The position numbers and the translations under genes are program-made. A DNA stretch of 64,000 nt from Ferrimonas senticii DSM 18821 (GTDB lineage Bacteria; Pseudomonadota; Gammaproteobacteria; Enterobacterales; Shewanellaceae), in NCBI RefSeq assembly GCF_000422665.1, contig NZ_AUGM01000004.1, positions 248,001 to 312,000 on the forward strand, given 5' to 3'. The first letter of the stretch is position 1. Each line of letters starts with the position of its first letter. The notes beneath the pieces were generated by a model. The model ran no database searches. It was given only the letters and a program-made list of their open reading frames with translations, and was not told the DNA's origin. Positions 32,471 to 39,375 of this stretch are shown here, piece by piece.

Positions 32471-32682
32471 GTGGCGCTTCCTTCCTTTCGGTAGCGAGAG
32501 GGCCAAATCTCCCGCGGGTCTTTATTCAGTGCTGCCGCAATTAACTGCTGGCCGCGTTCGTATTTGCGGTTTTGTACCGCCCGAATAGTCGGTGGTGCGA
32601 TTCCGTTCGCTCTGGCGATTTCCGCCATGTTGGTTCCGTTTTTCTCCAGTGCCGCTCGGATATCAGCAGGGTGCCAATCCAC
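32467..32682 (-). CDS. Ner/Nlp-like winged-helix regulator (Cro role)
   Basis: 71 aa, GTG start at 32682 (V/MDWHPADIRAALEKNGTNMA). HTH: NMAEIARANGIAPPTIRAVQ; end EIWPSRYRKEG is typical of the Mu Ner/Nlp family (DPREIWPSRY). It is the first gene of the minus-strand early operon facing the repressor gene, so it probably represses repressor expression to allow lytic growth. Confidence 0.82.
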   Translation of the reverse strand: MDWHPADIRAALEKNGTNMAEIARANGIAPPTIRAVQNRKYERGQQLIAAALNKDPREIWPSRYRKEGSAT

Positions 32683-32712
32683 TTTCTGACCTCATTTGTT
32701 TCTGGTTGCGCA

Positions 32713-32742
32713 ATCATAAGATCACACCATCTTAAGCAGCAA
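32713..32742 (-). promoter_or_regulatory. Early promoter with operator between its -35 and -10
   Basis: Minus-strand TTGCTG (32742-32737) and TATGAT (32718-32713) 18 bp apart. The dyad TAAGAT-N6-ATCTTA (32717-32734) lies over it. Its half ATCACACCATCTT is repeated, inverted and with one change, at 32850-32862. Confidence 0.5.
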
Positions 32743-32812
32743 GAACTTTTGTGGATGAATTTGCGTTCATTAGAGGTTGATTTGCGCCGATAGTTGATTT
32801 GCGTCATAAACA

Positions 32813-32828
32813 TGTGAGTTCAATCACA
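32813..32828. promoter_or_regulatory. Consensus CRP-like site in the lysis/lysogeny switch
   Basis: TGTGA-GTTCAA-TCACA, a perfect TGTGA-N6-TCACA match, in the gap between the Ner-like and repressor genes. Confidence 0.55.
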
Positions 32829-32849
32829 TTTGTGGGCTCTTAAACCACA

Positions 32850-32873
32850 AAGATGGTATGATTGAGCAATCAT
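32850..32873 (+). promoter_or_regulatory. Repressor promoter -10 and operator
   Basis: AAGATGGTATGAT (32850-32862) is the inverted, one-mismatch copy of the early-operator half-site and contains a TATGAT -10. It is followed by the dyad ATGATTG-AG-CAATCAT (32858-32873). Transcription from here would start near 32869. Confidence 0.45.
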
Positions 32874-32895
32874 GTTTTCGTTTCTGGCGGTTTGT

Positions 32896-33543
32896 ATGCA
32901 CAACTATTTAGGAAACGTTCTCGAAAGAGTTCACAGTTTGATAGGTTCTGGCTCGGTTAGAGCTGCCTCACAGCGATGGGACATCAGCCCAACTGCGCTG
33001 AGCAATATGTTCAAAGAGGAGCGTTGGCCGCATATTTCAACACTCGAGAAAATCTCATCAGCGGAGGGAGTGACAGTCGAATGGTTGTTAACTGGCATTT
33101 CAGAGCCAGTAGAGGGACACAGTTCAACAATGGTTGATATTCCGTGTTACTCCGTAGCAGCCTCGGCTGGGCAAGGTCAGACCGTTACCGATGAAAGTCA
33201 GACCGATGTGATGCGGGTTAATAAGGAGTGGTTGCGAGATCTGGGGCTGCAGAACGCCAAGTTAGCGGTGATCCAATCCAGCGGCGATTCGATGCTGCCA
33301 ACCATTCCTGTTGGTGCCCCCTTGCTGGTGGATTTAGGTGTGAATTGCTACATGCAGGCGGGGTTGTATGTGTTCCGCCGTGGTGATGAGCTGAGCGTTA
33401 AGCGCTTAAGCCAAGATGTGATCACCGGCAACATTACCGTCGCCAGTGACAATTCGCTTTACCCAACTGTTAACTTAACTCCAGAACAGGCCGAAGACCT
33501 CAACATCATTGGCCAAGTTCGTTTGGTCATGTCGAAGTATTGA
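32896..33543 (+). CDS. S24 (LexA/CI-like) prophage repressor
   Basis: 215 aa from ATG 32896 (MHNYLGNVLERVHSLIGSGS). I prefer this to the ATG at 32872, which lies inside an operator palindrome and only ~3 nt from the predicted transcript start. N-terminal HTH (AASQRWDISPTALSNMFKEE), likely self-cleavage site in VAASAGQG, catalytic Ser in SSGDSMLPT and Lys in ELSVKRLSQ. This architecture means RecA-stimulated autocleavage, so SOS induction is expected. It faces the early operon. Confidence 0.9.
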   Translation: MHNYLGNVLERVHSLIGSGSVRAASQRWDISPTALSNMFKEERWPHISTLEKISSAEGVTVEWLLTGISEPVEGHSSTMVDIPCYSVAASAGQGQTVTDESQTDVMRVNKEWLRDLGLQNAKLAVIQSSGDSMLPTIPVGAPLLVDLGVNCYMQAGLYVFRRGDELSVKRLSQDVITGNITVASDNSLYPTVNLTPEQAEDLNIIGQVRLVMSKY

Positions 33544-33567
33544 TGCAGCAAGAATCCCCAGATACAT

Positions 33568-33591
33568 AAAACCCCGCAACTGCGGGGTTTT
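33568..33591 (+). terminator. Terminator of the repressor gene
   Basis: AAAACCCCGCA-AC-TGCGGGGTTTT, then GTTTTA; 25 bp past the stop. Confidence 0.88.
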
Positions 33592-33848
33592 GTTTTATGA
33601 GAGTTTACCGGAACTAAAGCTTTGAATTTGCTTCGTGATAATGCTCTCGACTCTAACTAGCAAACTGGATGAGCGGGCAAGCATGTAGTAAATTGGGCGC
33701 CTACGCGACAAATGTGATTGAGATCACGCGCCGAAAAGGTCAATATTGATTTGAAGTTATGCGACCTATGCTTTAGATTACGCGCCCTCTTCATGTCATT
33801 AATGGTCCGGCGCTATTGAATTTGCAATTGCGCTCATAGGAGTTGCCA
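33592..33848 (+). promoter_or_regulatory. Cargo promoter region with a CRP-like site
   Basis: 257 bp between repressor terminator and the 33849 gene. TGTGA-TTGAGA-TCACG (33713-33728) matches the CRP consensus at nine of ten arm bases. A possible -10, TATGCT at 33767-33772, would put the transcript start ~59 bp from the site centre, close to a class I CRP promoter. Confidence 0.45.
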
Positions 33849-34019
33849 ATGATTAAAACAACCTATCAAGGTTCGACCGCTCGACAGCGTCAGGCAATAC
33901 TTAAAGGCATCAAAGTTGATCTGCGCTCAAGCGAGTCATCCGCACAGAAGAAGACCTCAGCCAAAGAGCTGCGTCGTAGCGTAAACTTCTTTGAAAAGGC
34001 TTTGCAGTCAGTTTTGTAA
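33849..34019 (+). CDS. Small basic prophage cargo protein
   Basis: 56 aa (MIKTTYQGSTARQRQAILKG), with AGGAGTTGCC just before the ATG. Rich in Lys, Arg and Ser, ending AKELRRSVNFFEKALQSVL. No family recognised. It has its own promoter region upstream and a strong terminator (34044-34069) downstream, so it is a separate transcription unit in the lysogeny region and likely expressed in the lysogen. Could be a small antitoxin or DNA-binding protein; nothing in the sequence decides. Confidence 0.6.
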   Translation: MIKTTYQGSTARQRQAILKGIKVDLRSSESSAQKKTSAKELRRSVNFFEKALQSVL

Positions 34020-34043
34020 ATTGAAGCTTAATTTCAACAGGAA

Positions 34044-34069
34044 AGGCTGGTTTTGAACCGGCCTTTTTT
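34044..34069 (+). terminator. Intrinsic terminator between the two cargo genes
   Basis: AGGCTGGTT-TTG-AACCGGCCT with six T's (34064-34069). It ends only 22 bp before the downstream start codon, so the next gene probably depends on read-through. Confidence 0.85.
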
Positions 34070-34091
34070 GTGCCCAGATGGAGGGCACCGA

Positions 34092-34778
34092 TTGTCAGAC
34101 CAGAATGTTACACCACCGAAAGAGTGGGTATTTTTACAATTAACTGATGTTCAAGATGATAGCCCAGAGATTGTTGGGCTGATCGCGTACTCGCTATATA
34201 AGAAGCAGAAATCAAATTTGGCGGTTTCGTTGCGATCAGAAGGTGAGAGTGAAGTTAAAATTCAGCGTCGATTGGGTTATTTCCATGATGACATCCTTCG
34301 AGATTCAGATCGGCAAGATGAGCTTAAAAGACGCGCTGAAACCCTATTGCTTGAGACTATTGAACACGTTGAGGCTCAGCTGCGCGATAAAGTTTTCCAG
34401 CCTCAACTTCAAGCTGCCCAAAAGCGTAATGAGGATCTTGACAGCAAGCTAAAGCGTGAGCGCGTTCGACATCAAGAGGATCTAAAGGCGGCGGGAGCAA
34501 AGGCTGTCGCAGAATTTGTCGAAAAGATTGCTGATCACAATGTATCGGAAAAAAGCTTTGGTCGTAAGGGCTGGGATTGGCTTTGGAATGGCTTTGCTGG
34601 TGTTGTTGCTGGGGCGCTTACCATCGGTATTATTTACGCTGGCTCAATGGCGATGGCTGATCCCGACGACAGAAATGGTTTGATTAAAAATTTTGCGATG
34701 GAAGTCGCAGGGTATTTAGCTCAACAGCCAATAGAAGATTCCCCCAAGTCCGCAAGCACGGTAAAAGACGGTAAGTAA
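34092..34778 (+). CDS. Membrane-anchored coiled-coil cargo protein, unknown
   Basis: 228 aa using the TTG at 34092, which has GGAGGG six bases upstream; a TTG at 34053 is possible in frame but lies inside a terminator loop. An N-terminal domain (PPKEWVFLQLTDV; EIVGLIAYSLYKKQKS) is followed by a long charged coiled coil (~72-146), then a single transmembrane segment (~165-187) and a short tail. Sits between repressor and integrase, the cargo slot where P2-like phages carry superinfection-exclusion or anti-phage genes. Its composition differs from structural genes. A defence or exclusion function is inference; no known effector domain was recognised. Confidence 0.65.
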   Translation: MSDQNVTPPKEWVFLQLTDVQDDSPEIVGLIAYSLYKKQKSNLAVSLRSEGESEVKIQRRLGYFHDDILRDSDRQDELKRRAETLLLETIEHVEAQLRDKVFQPQLQAAQKRNEDLDSKLKRERVRHQEDLKAAGAKAVAEFVEKIADHNVSEKSFGRKGWDWLWNGFAGVVAGALTIGIIYAGSMAMADPDDRNGLIKNFAMEVAGYLAQQPIEDSPKSASTVKDGK

Positions 34779-34782
34779 GCAG

Positions 34783-34804
34783 AACCCCGCCGAAGCGGGG
34801 TTTT
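34783..34804. terminator. Bidirectional terminator between cargo gene and integrase
   Basis: AACCCCGC-CGAA-GCGGGGTT followed by TT; lies between convergent genes. Confidence 0.85.
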
Positions 34805-34807
34805 GCT

Positions 34808-35881
34808 TTATGCCCTTTCAACCAGCTGCTTGTCATGCAACTTGTGCGGGAACAGTTGGGTGTAAACCTGCCACAAAATGTTGAGGTTACGGTGGCCAGT
34901 TACTTGGGCGACTTCTTCAATGGTGTAGCCTGCTTCGAATAGGCGACTGGCACCTTCGCGGCGCATATCGTGATAGCGCAAATCTTCGATACCTAACGCA
35001 TTGCGAACGCGCTGGAACCCGGCAGTGACCGAACGGGAGTTGTATGGAAATATCCGATCGCCTTTGCGCGGTTGCTTGGTGGCAATGGCGAATGCGTCCC
35101 CCAGTAGCGGCACAATCATGTGATTGCCTTCTTTCTTGCGTGGGTCTTTGCGGTCGCGCACCAACACGGTTTTATTGGTTTGGTTAAGATCTTCCCAGCG
35201 AAGGTTGCAGACTTCGCCAACGCGCATGCAGGTTAGCAGACTAAATTCCAAAATATCGGTAAACGGGATCAGGCTTTTACCGCCGTGGCCTTCACGTTCC
35301 AATAGTCCCTGTTTTAACTTTTCTAGCTCCACCGTTGTTGGCCGCCGAGTGCGCTTTTGTGATTTACCCACCAGCTTCATATCAATTAGCACCGGCGTGG
35401 CTTCTTCAAAGATGGCGTGGTTCGCCTCGATATTGAAAACCGGCTGGGCTTTTTTCATGACCGAACGCAGATAGGCGATATCGTGATAGATGGTGGCTGG
35501 TCCCGCTCCGGCCTCGCGGCGGTCTTTGCAGTGCTGGATTAGTGCTGCAGTGGTTAATTTATTGGTGTCGATTTTGGCAACGTCGCAGTCGCGCAGCATC
35601 TGGATCACATAGCGCTTGGTGCGCCCGGTGTTATTCCATAAGTCCCTTTCAGCAATAAACAAATCGATAAGCTCGGCAATTGAAGTGGTACGCCTTGCGT
35701 TCACCCCGTGCGCCTCGATCTCGTCTAACTGGTTTTTGCCCCACGTTTGCGCCAGGCTCTTTTTGCTAAACGTCTTGGCGTATCTGTGTATAATCTGGCC
35801 TAAATTTTTGACCGTGATCGTCGCCTTGTAGCGGGTTTCACCGCTGGCTAGCTTTCGCTTTTGAATGCTGACTGATGCCAT
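34808..35881 (-). CDS. int: Tyrosine integrase, dusA-targeting
   Basis: 357 aa from ATG 35881 (MASVSIQKRKLASGETRYKA), chosen because AAGGAG lies 8 bp upstream; the longer frame to 35947 would run through the arm sites. Catalytic residues: Arg in TCMRVGEVCNLRW, HxxR in RYHDMRREGASRLF, His in VTGHRNLNI and the Tyr in WQVYTQLF. N-terminal arm-binding and SAM-like domains precede. Recombines attP with the dusA 5' end. Lies 166 bp from attR. Confidence 0.93.
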   Translation of the reverse strand: MASVSIQKRKLASGETRYKATITVKNLGQIIHRYAKTFSKKSLAQTWGKNQLDEIEAHGVNARRTTSIAELIDLFIAERDLWNNTGRTKRYVIQMLRDCDVAKIDTNKLTTAALIQHCKDRREAGAGPATIYHDIAYLRSVMKKAQPVFNIEANHAIFEEATPVLIDMKLVGKSQKRTRRPTTVELEKLKQGLLEREGHGGKSLIPFTDILEFSLLTCMRVGEVCNLRWEDLNQTNKTVLVRDRKDPRKKEGNHMIVPLLGDAFAIATKQPRKGDRIFPYNSRSVTAGFQRVRNALGIEDLRYHDMRREGASRLFEAGYTIEEVAQVTGHRNLNILWQVYTQLFPHKLHDKQLVERA

Positions 35882-35898
35882 TAACAGCTCCTTCGCGA

Positions 35899-35941
35899 GG
35901 CGTACTGAGTGCGTTGTTATTGGGCGTACTATAGGCGTACC
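35899..35941 (-). promoter_or_regulatory. Integrase promoter region with three GGCGTAC arm-type sites
   Basis: GGCGTAC occurs at 35899, 35923 and 35934. The last two make up the 16-mer shared with 6039-6054. They lie just upstream of the int ribosome site, so the same protein could bind for recombination and repress int. Confidence 0.5.
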
Positions 35942-36004
35942 GAGCAACCAAATCTATCCAAATCTATCGACTTTGATAGACATTTGAGACAGTAAGATAA
36001 ACCC

Positions 36005-37018
36005 ATGAAATCAACCGAAAACCCGCGAAACGCCACGGCTTTCGCTGCTTCCCGTTTTTCCATTGCGCCGATGCTGGATTGGACCGATCGTCACTACCGC
36101 TATATGGCGCGACTGATCTCCAAACACACCTTGCTGTACACCGAGATGGTGACCACTGGCGCCATTATTCATGGCAAAGGCGATTACTTGGGGTACAACC
36201 AAGAGGAACACCCAGTGGCGTTGCAGCTGGGCGGCAGCAATCCGGCGGATCTGGCTCACTGTGCCAAGCTGGCGCAGCAGTATGGCTACGATGAGGTCAA
36301 CTTGAACGTGGGTTGCCCATCGGATCGGGTTCAAAATGGTCGCTTTGGCGCCTGTTTGATGGCCGAGCCGCAGCTGGTGGCGGATTGCGTTAAGGCGATG
36401 CAGGATGTGGTGGATATTCCGGTGACGGTGAAAACTCGAATCGGTATCGATGAGCAAGACAGCTATCAGTTCTTGACCGATTTCGTGAGCACCGTGGCGG
36501 ACGCCGGTTGTCGTGACTTCACCATTCACGCCCGCAAAGCGTGGCTGCAGGGGTTATCGCCGAAGCAGAACCGCGAAATTCCAGAGCTGATCTATCAGCG
36601 CGCTTATGATGTGAAGCGCGATTTTAGCGATCTGACCATCGGCGTGAACGGCGGCATTACCACCATTGAACAGTGCCTTGAGCACTTGCAGCATCTGGAT
36701 GGGGTAATGGTCGGCCGCGAGGCGTACACCAACCCGTGGCTGTTGGCGCAAGTCGACAGCGCCATTTTCGGCGATGACCGTGCGCTGCTAAGCCGGGTTG
36801 AAGTGGTCGAACAGATGATCGCTTACGTTGATGCCCATGTGGCCCAAGGTGGCCGAGCGAACCACGTTACTCGCCATATGCTGGGTCTGTTCAATGGCCT
36901 GCCGGGCGGTCGTGGCTATCGCCGTTATCTGGCGGAAAACGCCCACAAACCGGGCGCTACCGGCGATGTGCTGGCCCAGGCGTTGGCGGCACTGCCAAGC
37001 GAAGCGCTGACCGCATAA
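36005..37018 (+). CDS. dusA: tRNA-dihydrouridine synthase A with prophage-supplied N-terminus
   Basis: 337 aa. FMN-dependent reductase that forms dihydrouridine in the tRNA D-loop. Family landmarks: [13 protein letters not shown], the catalytic Cys loop [19 protein letters not shown], and INGG-like GVNGGITT plus GREAYTNPW for FMN binding. The first 14 residues ([14 protein letters not shown]) come from phage DNA and replace the original MTYA; attR starts at residue ~15. Promoter must now lie inside the prophage end (35.94-36.00 kb). A strong terminator follows. Confidence 0.96.
   Translation: MKSTENPRNATAFAASRFSIAPMLDWTDRHYRYMARLISKHTLLYTEMVTTGAIIHGKGDYLGYNQEEHPVALQLGGSNPADLAHCAKLAQQYGYDEVNLNVGCPSDRVQNGRFGACLMAEPQLVADCVKAMQDVVDIPVTVKTRIGIDEQDSYQFLTDFVSTVADAGCRDFTIHARKAWLQGLSPKQNREIPELIYQRAYDVKRDFSDLTIGVNGGITTIEQCLEHLQHLDGVMVGREAYTNPWLLAQVDSAIFGDDRALLSRVEVVEQMIAYVDAHVAQGGRANHVTRHMLGLFNGLPGGRGYRRYLAENAHKPGATGDVLAQALAALPSEALTA
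36047..36082 (+). repeat. attR core (36-bp direct repeat)
   Basis: Identical to 5961-5996; in frame within dusA. Confidence 0.95.
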
Positions 37019-37046
37019 GCTCGGCCTAACTTCGCAATCTGCACAA

Positions 37047-37092
37047 ATAGTGAGCTTGACCAAATAAGGTGGTCAAGCTCACTATTTTTTTA
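37047..37092 (+). terminator. dusA terminator
   Basis: Perfect 15-bp stem (37047-37061 with 37071-37085) followed by seven T's. Confidence 0.93.
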
Positions 37093-37184
37093 TCTGCAGG
37101 TTATTGGTCAGAGCTACCGAAAAATGCAATCACAAGCGCATTAATATTCTATTGATCAGTAAGTTAAGTCTAAATTTTCCACAC

Positions 37185-37199
37185 TGGCACAGCACTTGA
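37185..37199 (+). promoter_or_regulatory. Sigma54-type promoter of the PspC-like operon
   Basis: TGGCAC-AGCAC-TTGA matches TGGCAC-N5-TTGC with the exact spacing and one change at the -12 end. It lies 44 bp before the first start codon, which has its own AAGGAA site. Confidence 0.65.
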
Positions 37200-37242
37200 A
37201 ATAGACCTTGGTGTCATTCACTGAACAACCAAGGAAAACATC

Positions 37243-37584
37243 ATGTGTGCGGTTAACTCGAAGTGGCGCAGTGGTTTGATTGCAGCGGTAGCGCTGCTGA
37301 CCATGGGCAATGCGGCGGCGACCAACATGCAGCAACAGATTGATACTCAGATGAAGCTGAGCAGCCAACAAACCAGCTTGGCGGTACAAGCGGCAGCGCT
37401 GCAACAAGCGCGCCAGCAAGCGCATCAAGCGTTGCTGGGCTATCAATCAGCCCCGTCGCTGGTGGCCGAGGAAGTGACCGAGCAGCATCAACAAATTGCC
37501 CAACAAGCCCGCCAAGACGCCCAGCAATTGGCTGCAGACTGCTGGCAGGGGCCTGACCAGCCAGTAGCGGTGGCTCGACAATGA
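37243..37584 (+). CDS. Small exported Gln/Ala-rich protein, first gene of a psp-like operon
   Basis: 113 aa. A signal peptide (SGLIAAVALLTMGNAAA) predicts export to the periplasm. The mature part is a continuous Gln/Ala-rich helix (NMQQQIDTQMKLSSQQTSLA; LQQARQQAHQALLG) ending in a Cys-containing tail. No family recognised. Overlaps the PspC-like gene by 4 bp and shares its sigma54-type promoter, so it probably serves envelope stress response. Confidence 0.6.
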   Translation: MCAVNSKWRSGLIAAVALLTMGNAAATNMQQQIDTQMKLSSQQTSLAVQAAALQQARQQAHQALLGYQSAPSLVAEEVTEQHQQIAQQARQDAQQLAADCWQGPDQPVAVARQ

Positions 37585-37778
37585 GCGGGCGCATGAACAC
37601 TCTGATCCCTGAGGCGTGGTTGTATGGGGTGGTCGCCGGTTTAAGTCATCGGCTCGGTTGGAATGTCTACGGTTGCCGAGCCGGCTGGTTACTGTTGGCC
37701 TACTTCTACCCAGTAAAAATGCTGCTGGCTTACCTGATTGCCTTGTGGTTAATGCCCAAAGTGCGGCGAGGCCAATAA
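37581..37778 (+). CDS. PspC-domain inner-membrane protein
   Basis: 65 aa. The PspC pattern is visible: LYGVVAGLSHRLGWNVYGCR, then a hydrophobic helix, KMLLAYLIALWLMP. Short, essentially one PspC domain without the C-terminal leucine zipper of E. coli PspC. Phage-shock proteins sense membrane damage and are sigma54-driven, in agreement with the promoter here. TAATG junction with the next gene. Confidence 0.75.
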   Translation: MSGRMNTLIPEAWLYGVVAGLSHRLGWNVYGCRAGWLLLAYFYPVKMLLAYLIALWLMPKVRRGQ

Positions 37779-37993
37779 TGAAGTTAGTGCTGATCCTGTT
37801 AGGACTGATGGCATTACTGGTGACCGTGGTCGGGCTGATTGACCCGTTTACTTTAGTGTTTGGCAGTTGGTTGCAATGGTTACCGTTACCACTGCTATTA
37901 CTGCTGATTGTGGTGGTACAACTGATCCTGGTAGCGTTGCTATGCAAAGCCGCCACCAGTTGGCGGCGGCATCGTCGTTGTCGCTTACATTAA
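37778..37993 (+). CDS. Small two-helix membrane protein
   Basis: 71 aa (MKLVLILLGLMALLVTVVGL), two transmembrane segments (~2-22 and ~33-56) and an Arg-rich cytosolic tail (SWRRHRRCRLH). No family recognised. The ATG overlaps the PspC-like stop by one base, so it is the third gene of that operon. A role beside PspC at the inner membrane, in the manner of PspB or PspG, is inference. Confidence 0.65.
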   Translation: MKLVLILLGLMALLVTVVGLIDPFTLVFGSWLQWLPLPLLLLLIVVVQLILVALLCKAATSWRRHRRCRLH

Positions 37994-37999
37994 GCCGAA

Positions 38000-38734
38000 T
38001 TACTGGCGCATCGCCCGCAAAATCGCTTTGGCTTCTGGCCCCTGCAGCGCTTTATCAAACGCCGCTTCTTCGGCTTCCATGGTGGCGATGATCGCTGCTT
38101 CATCCACTTTCAATAGCGCCTTAGTGGCTTGCAGTGCCTGCGGCGGCTGAGCCGCAACCGCTAACGCTTGTTCAAGCGCGTATGGCAACAACTGATCCGC
38201 CGGCAACACCTGATTCACCAATCCCAATGCCTTGGCTTTATCGCCATCAAATACCTTGCCCAATAGCAGCAGTTCGGCGGCTTGCGCGCGGCCAATTCGT
38301 TGCGGCAGCAATAAGCTAGAGGCGGCTTCCGGTACTAAGCCGATATTGACGAACGGCAGGCGTAGTTTGGCGTTGTCGGCGCAATACACCAGATCGCAGT
38401 GCAGTAGCACCGTGGTGCCGATACCGATGGCCGGGCCGGCCACCGCAGCGATCAACGGTTTGGAAAAGGTCGCTAAACGCCGCAGAAAGCCATGCACCGG
38501 CATCGCCGCTAAATTGGCATCCATCGCCAAAAAATCATCCAGATCGTTGCCGGCGGTAAAGCATTGATCGCTGCCTTGAATGAGCACCGCGTGGACCTCA
38601 TTATCCAATTCGGCATCGTTCAAATAGTCGGTCAGCGCCGCGTACATCGGCTGGGTAAGGGCGTTTAACTTATCCTGCCGATTGAGGGTTAAGACCATGA
38701 CATGGTCGATGCGTTGGCACAGTATCAATGACAT
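38000..38734 (-). CDS. Enoyl-CoA hydratase/isomerase (crotonase) family protein
   Basis: 244 aa from ATG 38734 (MSLILCQRIDHVMVLTLNRQ), AAGGAA upstream; the long N-terminal extension of the open frame is not used. Oxyanion-hole segments: CFTAGNDLDDF and AGPAIGIGTTVLLHCD. The AGNDLxDF form and Glu in GLVPEAASSLLLPQRIG are typical of delta3,delta2-enoyl-CoA isomerases rather than classical hydratases. Likely role in unsaturated fatty-acid oxidation. It could also compensate for the hydratase gene missing from the valine operon at 49-55 kb. Confidence 0.82.
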   Translation of the reverse strand: MSLILCQRIDHVMVLTLNRQDKLNALTQPMYAALTDYLNDAELDNEVHAVLIQGSDQCFTAGNDLDDFLAMDANLAAMPVHGFLRRLATFSKPLIAAVAGPAIGIGTTVLLHCDLVYCADNAKLRLPFVNIGLVPEAASSLLLPQRIGRAQAAELLLLGKVFDGDKAKALGLVNQVLPADQLLPYALEQALAVAAQPPQALQATKALLKVDEAAIIATMEAEEAAFDKALQGPEAKAILRAMRQ

Positions 38735-38816
38735 AAGCGATTCCTTGCTGATTGTTATTGCCGGACTAAACCAATACGTTAGTGCAAATGGTTGATACCA
38801 GTCTAAAGGATGAGCA

Positions 38817-39278
38817 ATGAGGATTAAACGACTGTTTGAATTTGCCGCAATTACCCTAATGGTCAGTGCATCGGTGCAGGCGGCGCAGGTACAGATCAGT
38901 GATGCCATGGCACGGGCAATGCCGCCATCGGTGCCCAATACTGCCGGTTACGCCAAGCTTACTGCCGATACCGATGACCGCTTGCTGGCGGCACAGTGCG
39001 ATGGGGTCGAGCGCACCGAGATCCATACCATCTTGATGGAAGATGGTTTGATGAAGATGCGTCCGGTTGCTGCGGTTGAGTTGCCGCAAGGCCGCGAAGT
39101 ATTGCTAGAGCAGGGCGGCTATCACTTGATGATGATGGGCTTAAACCGTGCCGCTAAGGTTGGTGGCAGCTATGATTGCCAGTTGACCTTCGCCAAGGCG
39201 CCGCCGCAGTTGGTGCGCTTTGTGGTCAGAGCCATCCAGCAGCCGCAGGCCGAGACCCACCAGCACCATCATCACTAA
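38817..39278 (+). CDS. Periplasmic copper chaperone, PCu(A)C family
   Basis: 153 aa. Signal peptide ending VQA-AQ. The metal motif H-M-x10-M-x21-H-x-M appears as EIHTILMEDGLMKM and, later, GGYHLMMMGL. C-terminus is His-rich (ETHQHHHH), an extra metal-binding tail. Delivers Cu(I) for cytochrome oxidase Cu(A) assembly or copper handling in the periplasm. AAAGGA precedes the ATG. Divergent from the crotonase gene. Confidence 0.88.
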   Translation: MRIKRLFEFAAITLMVSASVQAAQVQISDAMARAMPPSVPNTAGYAKLTADTDDRLLAAQCDGVERTEIHTILMEDGLMKMRPVAAVELPQGREVLLEQGGYHLMMMGLNRAAKVGGSYDCQLTFAKAPPQLVRFVVRAIQQPQAETHQHHHH

Positions 39279-39375
39279 AACCATTGCAGGGTTCGATCAA
39301 GTTTCGATTAAGATGTGGCGCAGATTATCGGCGCCCACCGCGGGTGGTTGGTGCCCAAATTAAGGAAGAAAAACA

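Larger units (their letters stand above)
5961..36082. mobile_element. P2/K139-like contractile-tail prophage integrated in dusA
   Basis: Bounded by 36-bp direct repeats of dusA codons (5961-5996 and 36047-36082), giving an element of ~30.1 kb. It contains integrase, S24 repressor, Ner-like regulator, HUH replication initiator, Ogr-like activator, terminase pair, portal, scaffold-protease, capsid, head completion, sheath, tube, tape measure, baseplate, tail fibre and lysis genes. The structural gene order (Q, P / O, N, M, L, R, S, sheath, tube) follows P2; the sheath and tube proteins are of the K139/Vibrio type (DUF2586/DUF2597-like). No structural gene is visibly broken, so it may be inducible. 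dusA is a known target for a family of tyrosine integrases that insert at its 5' end. Confidence 0.95.

Noticed and set aside
32872-32895. Earlier start of the repressor at 32872
   Set aside because: The ATG is within the ATGATTG-AG-CAATCAT dyad and next to the predicted transcript start; the ATG at 32896 gives the family-typical N-terminus.
34053-34091. Upstream TTG start for the membrane cargo gene
   Set aside because: It would lie in the loop of the intrinsic terminator at 34044-34069 and has no ribosome site, whereas the TTG at 34092 has GGAGGG at good distance.
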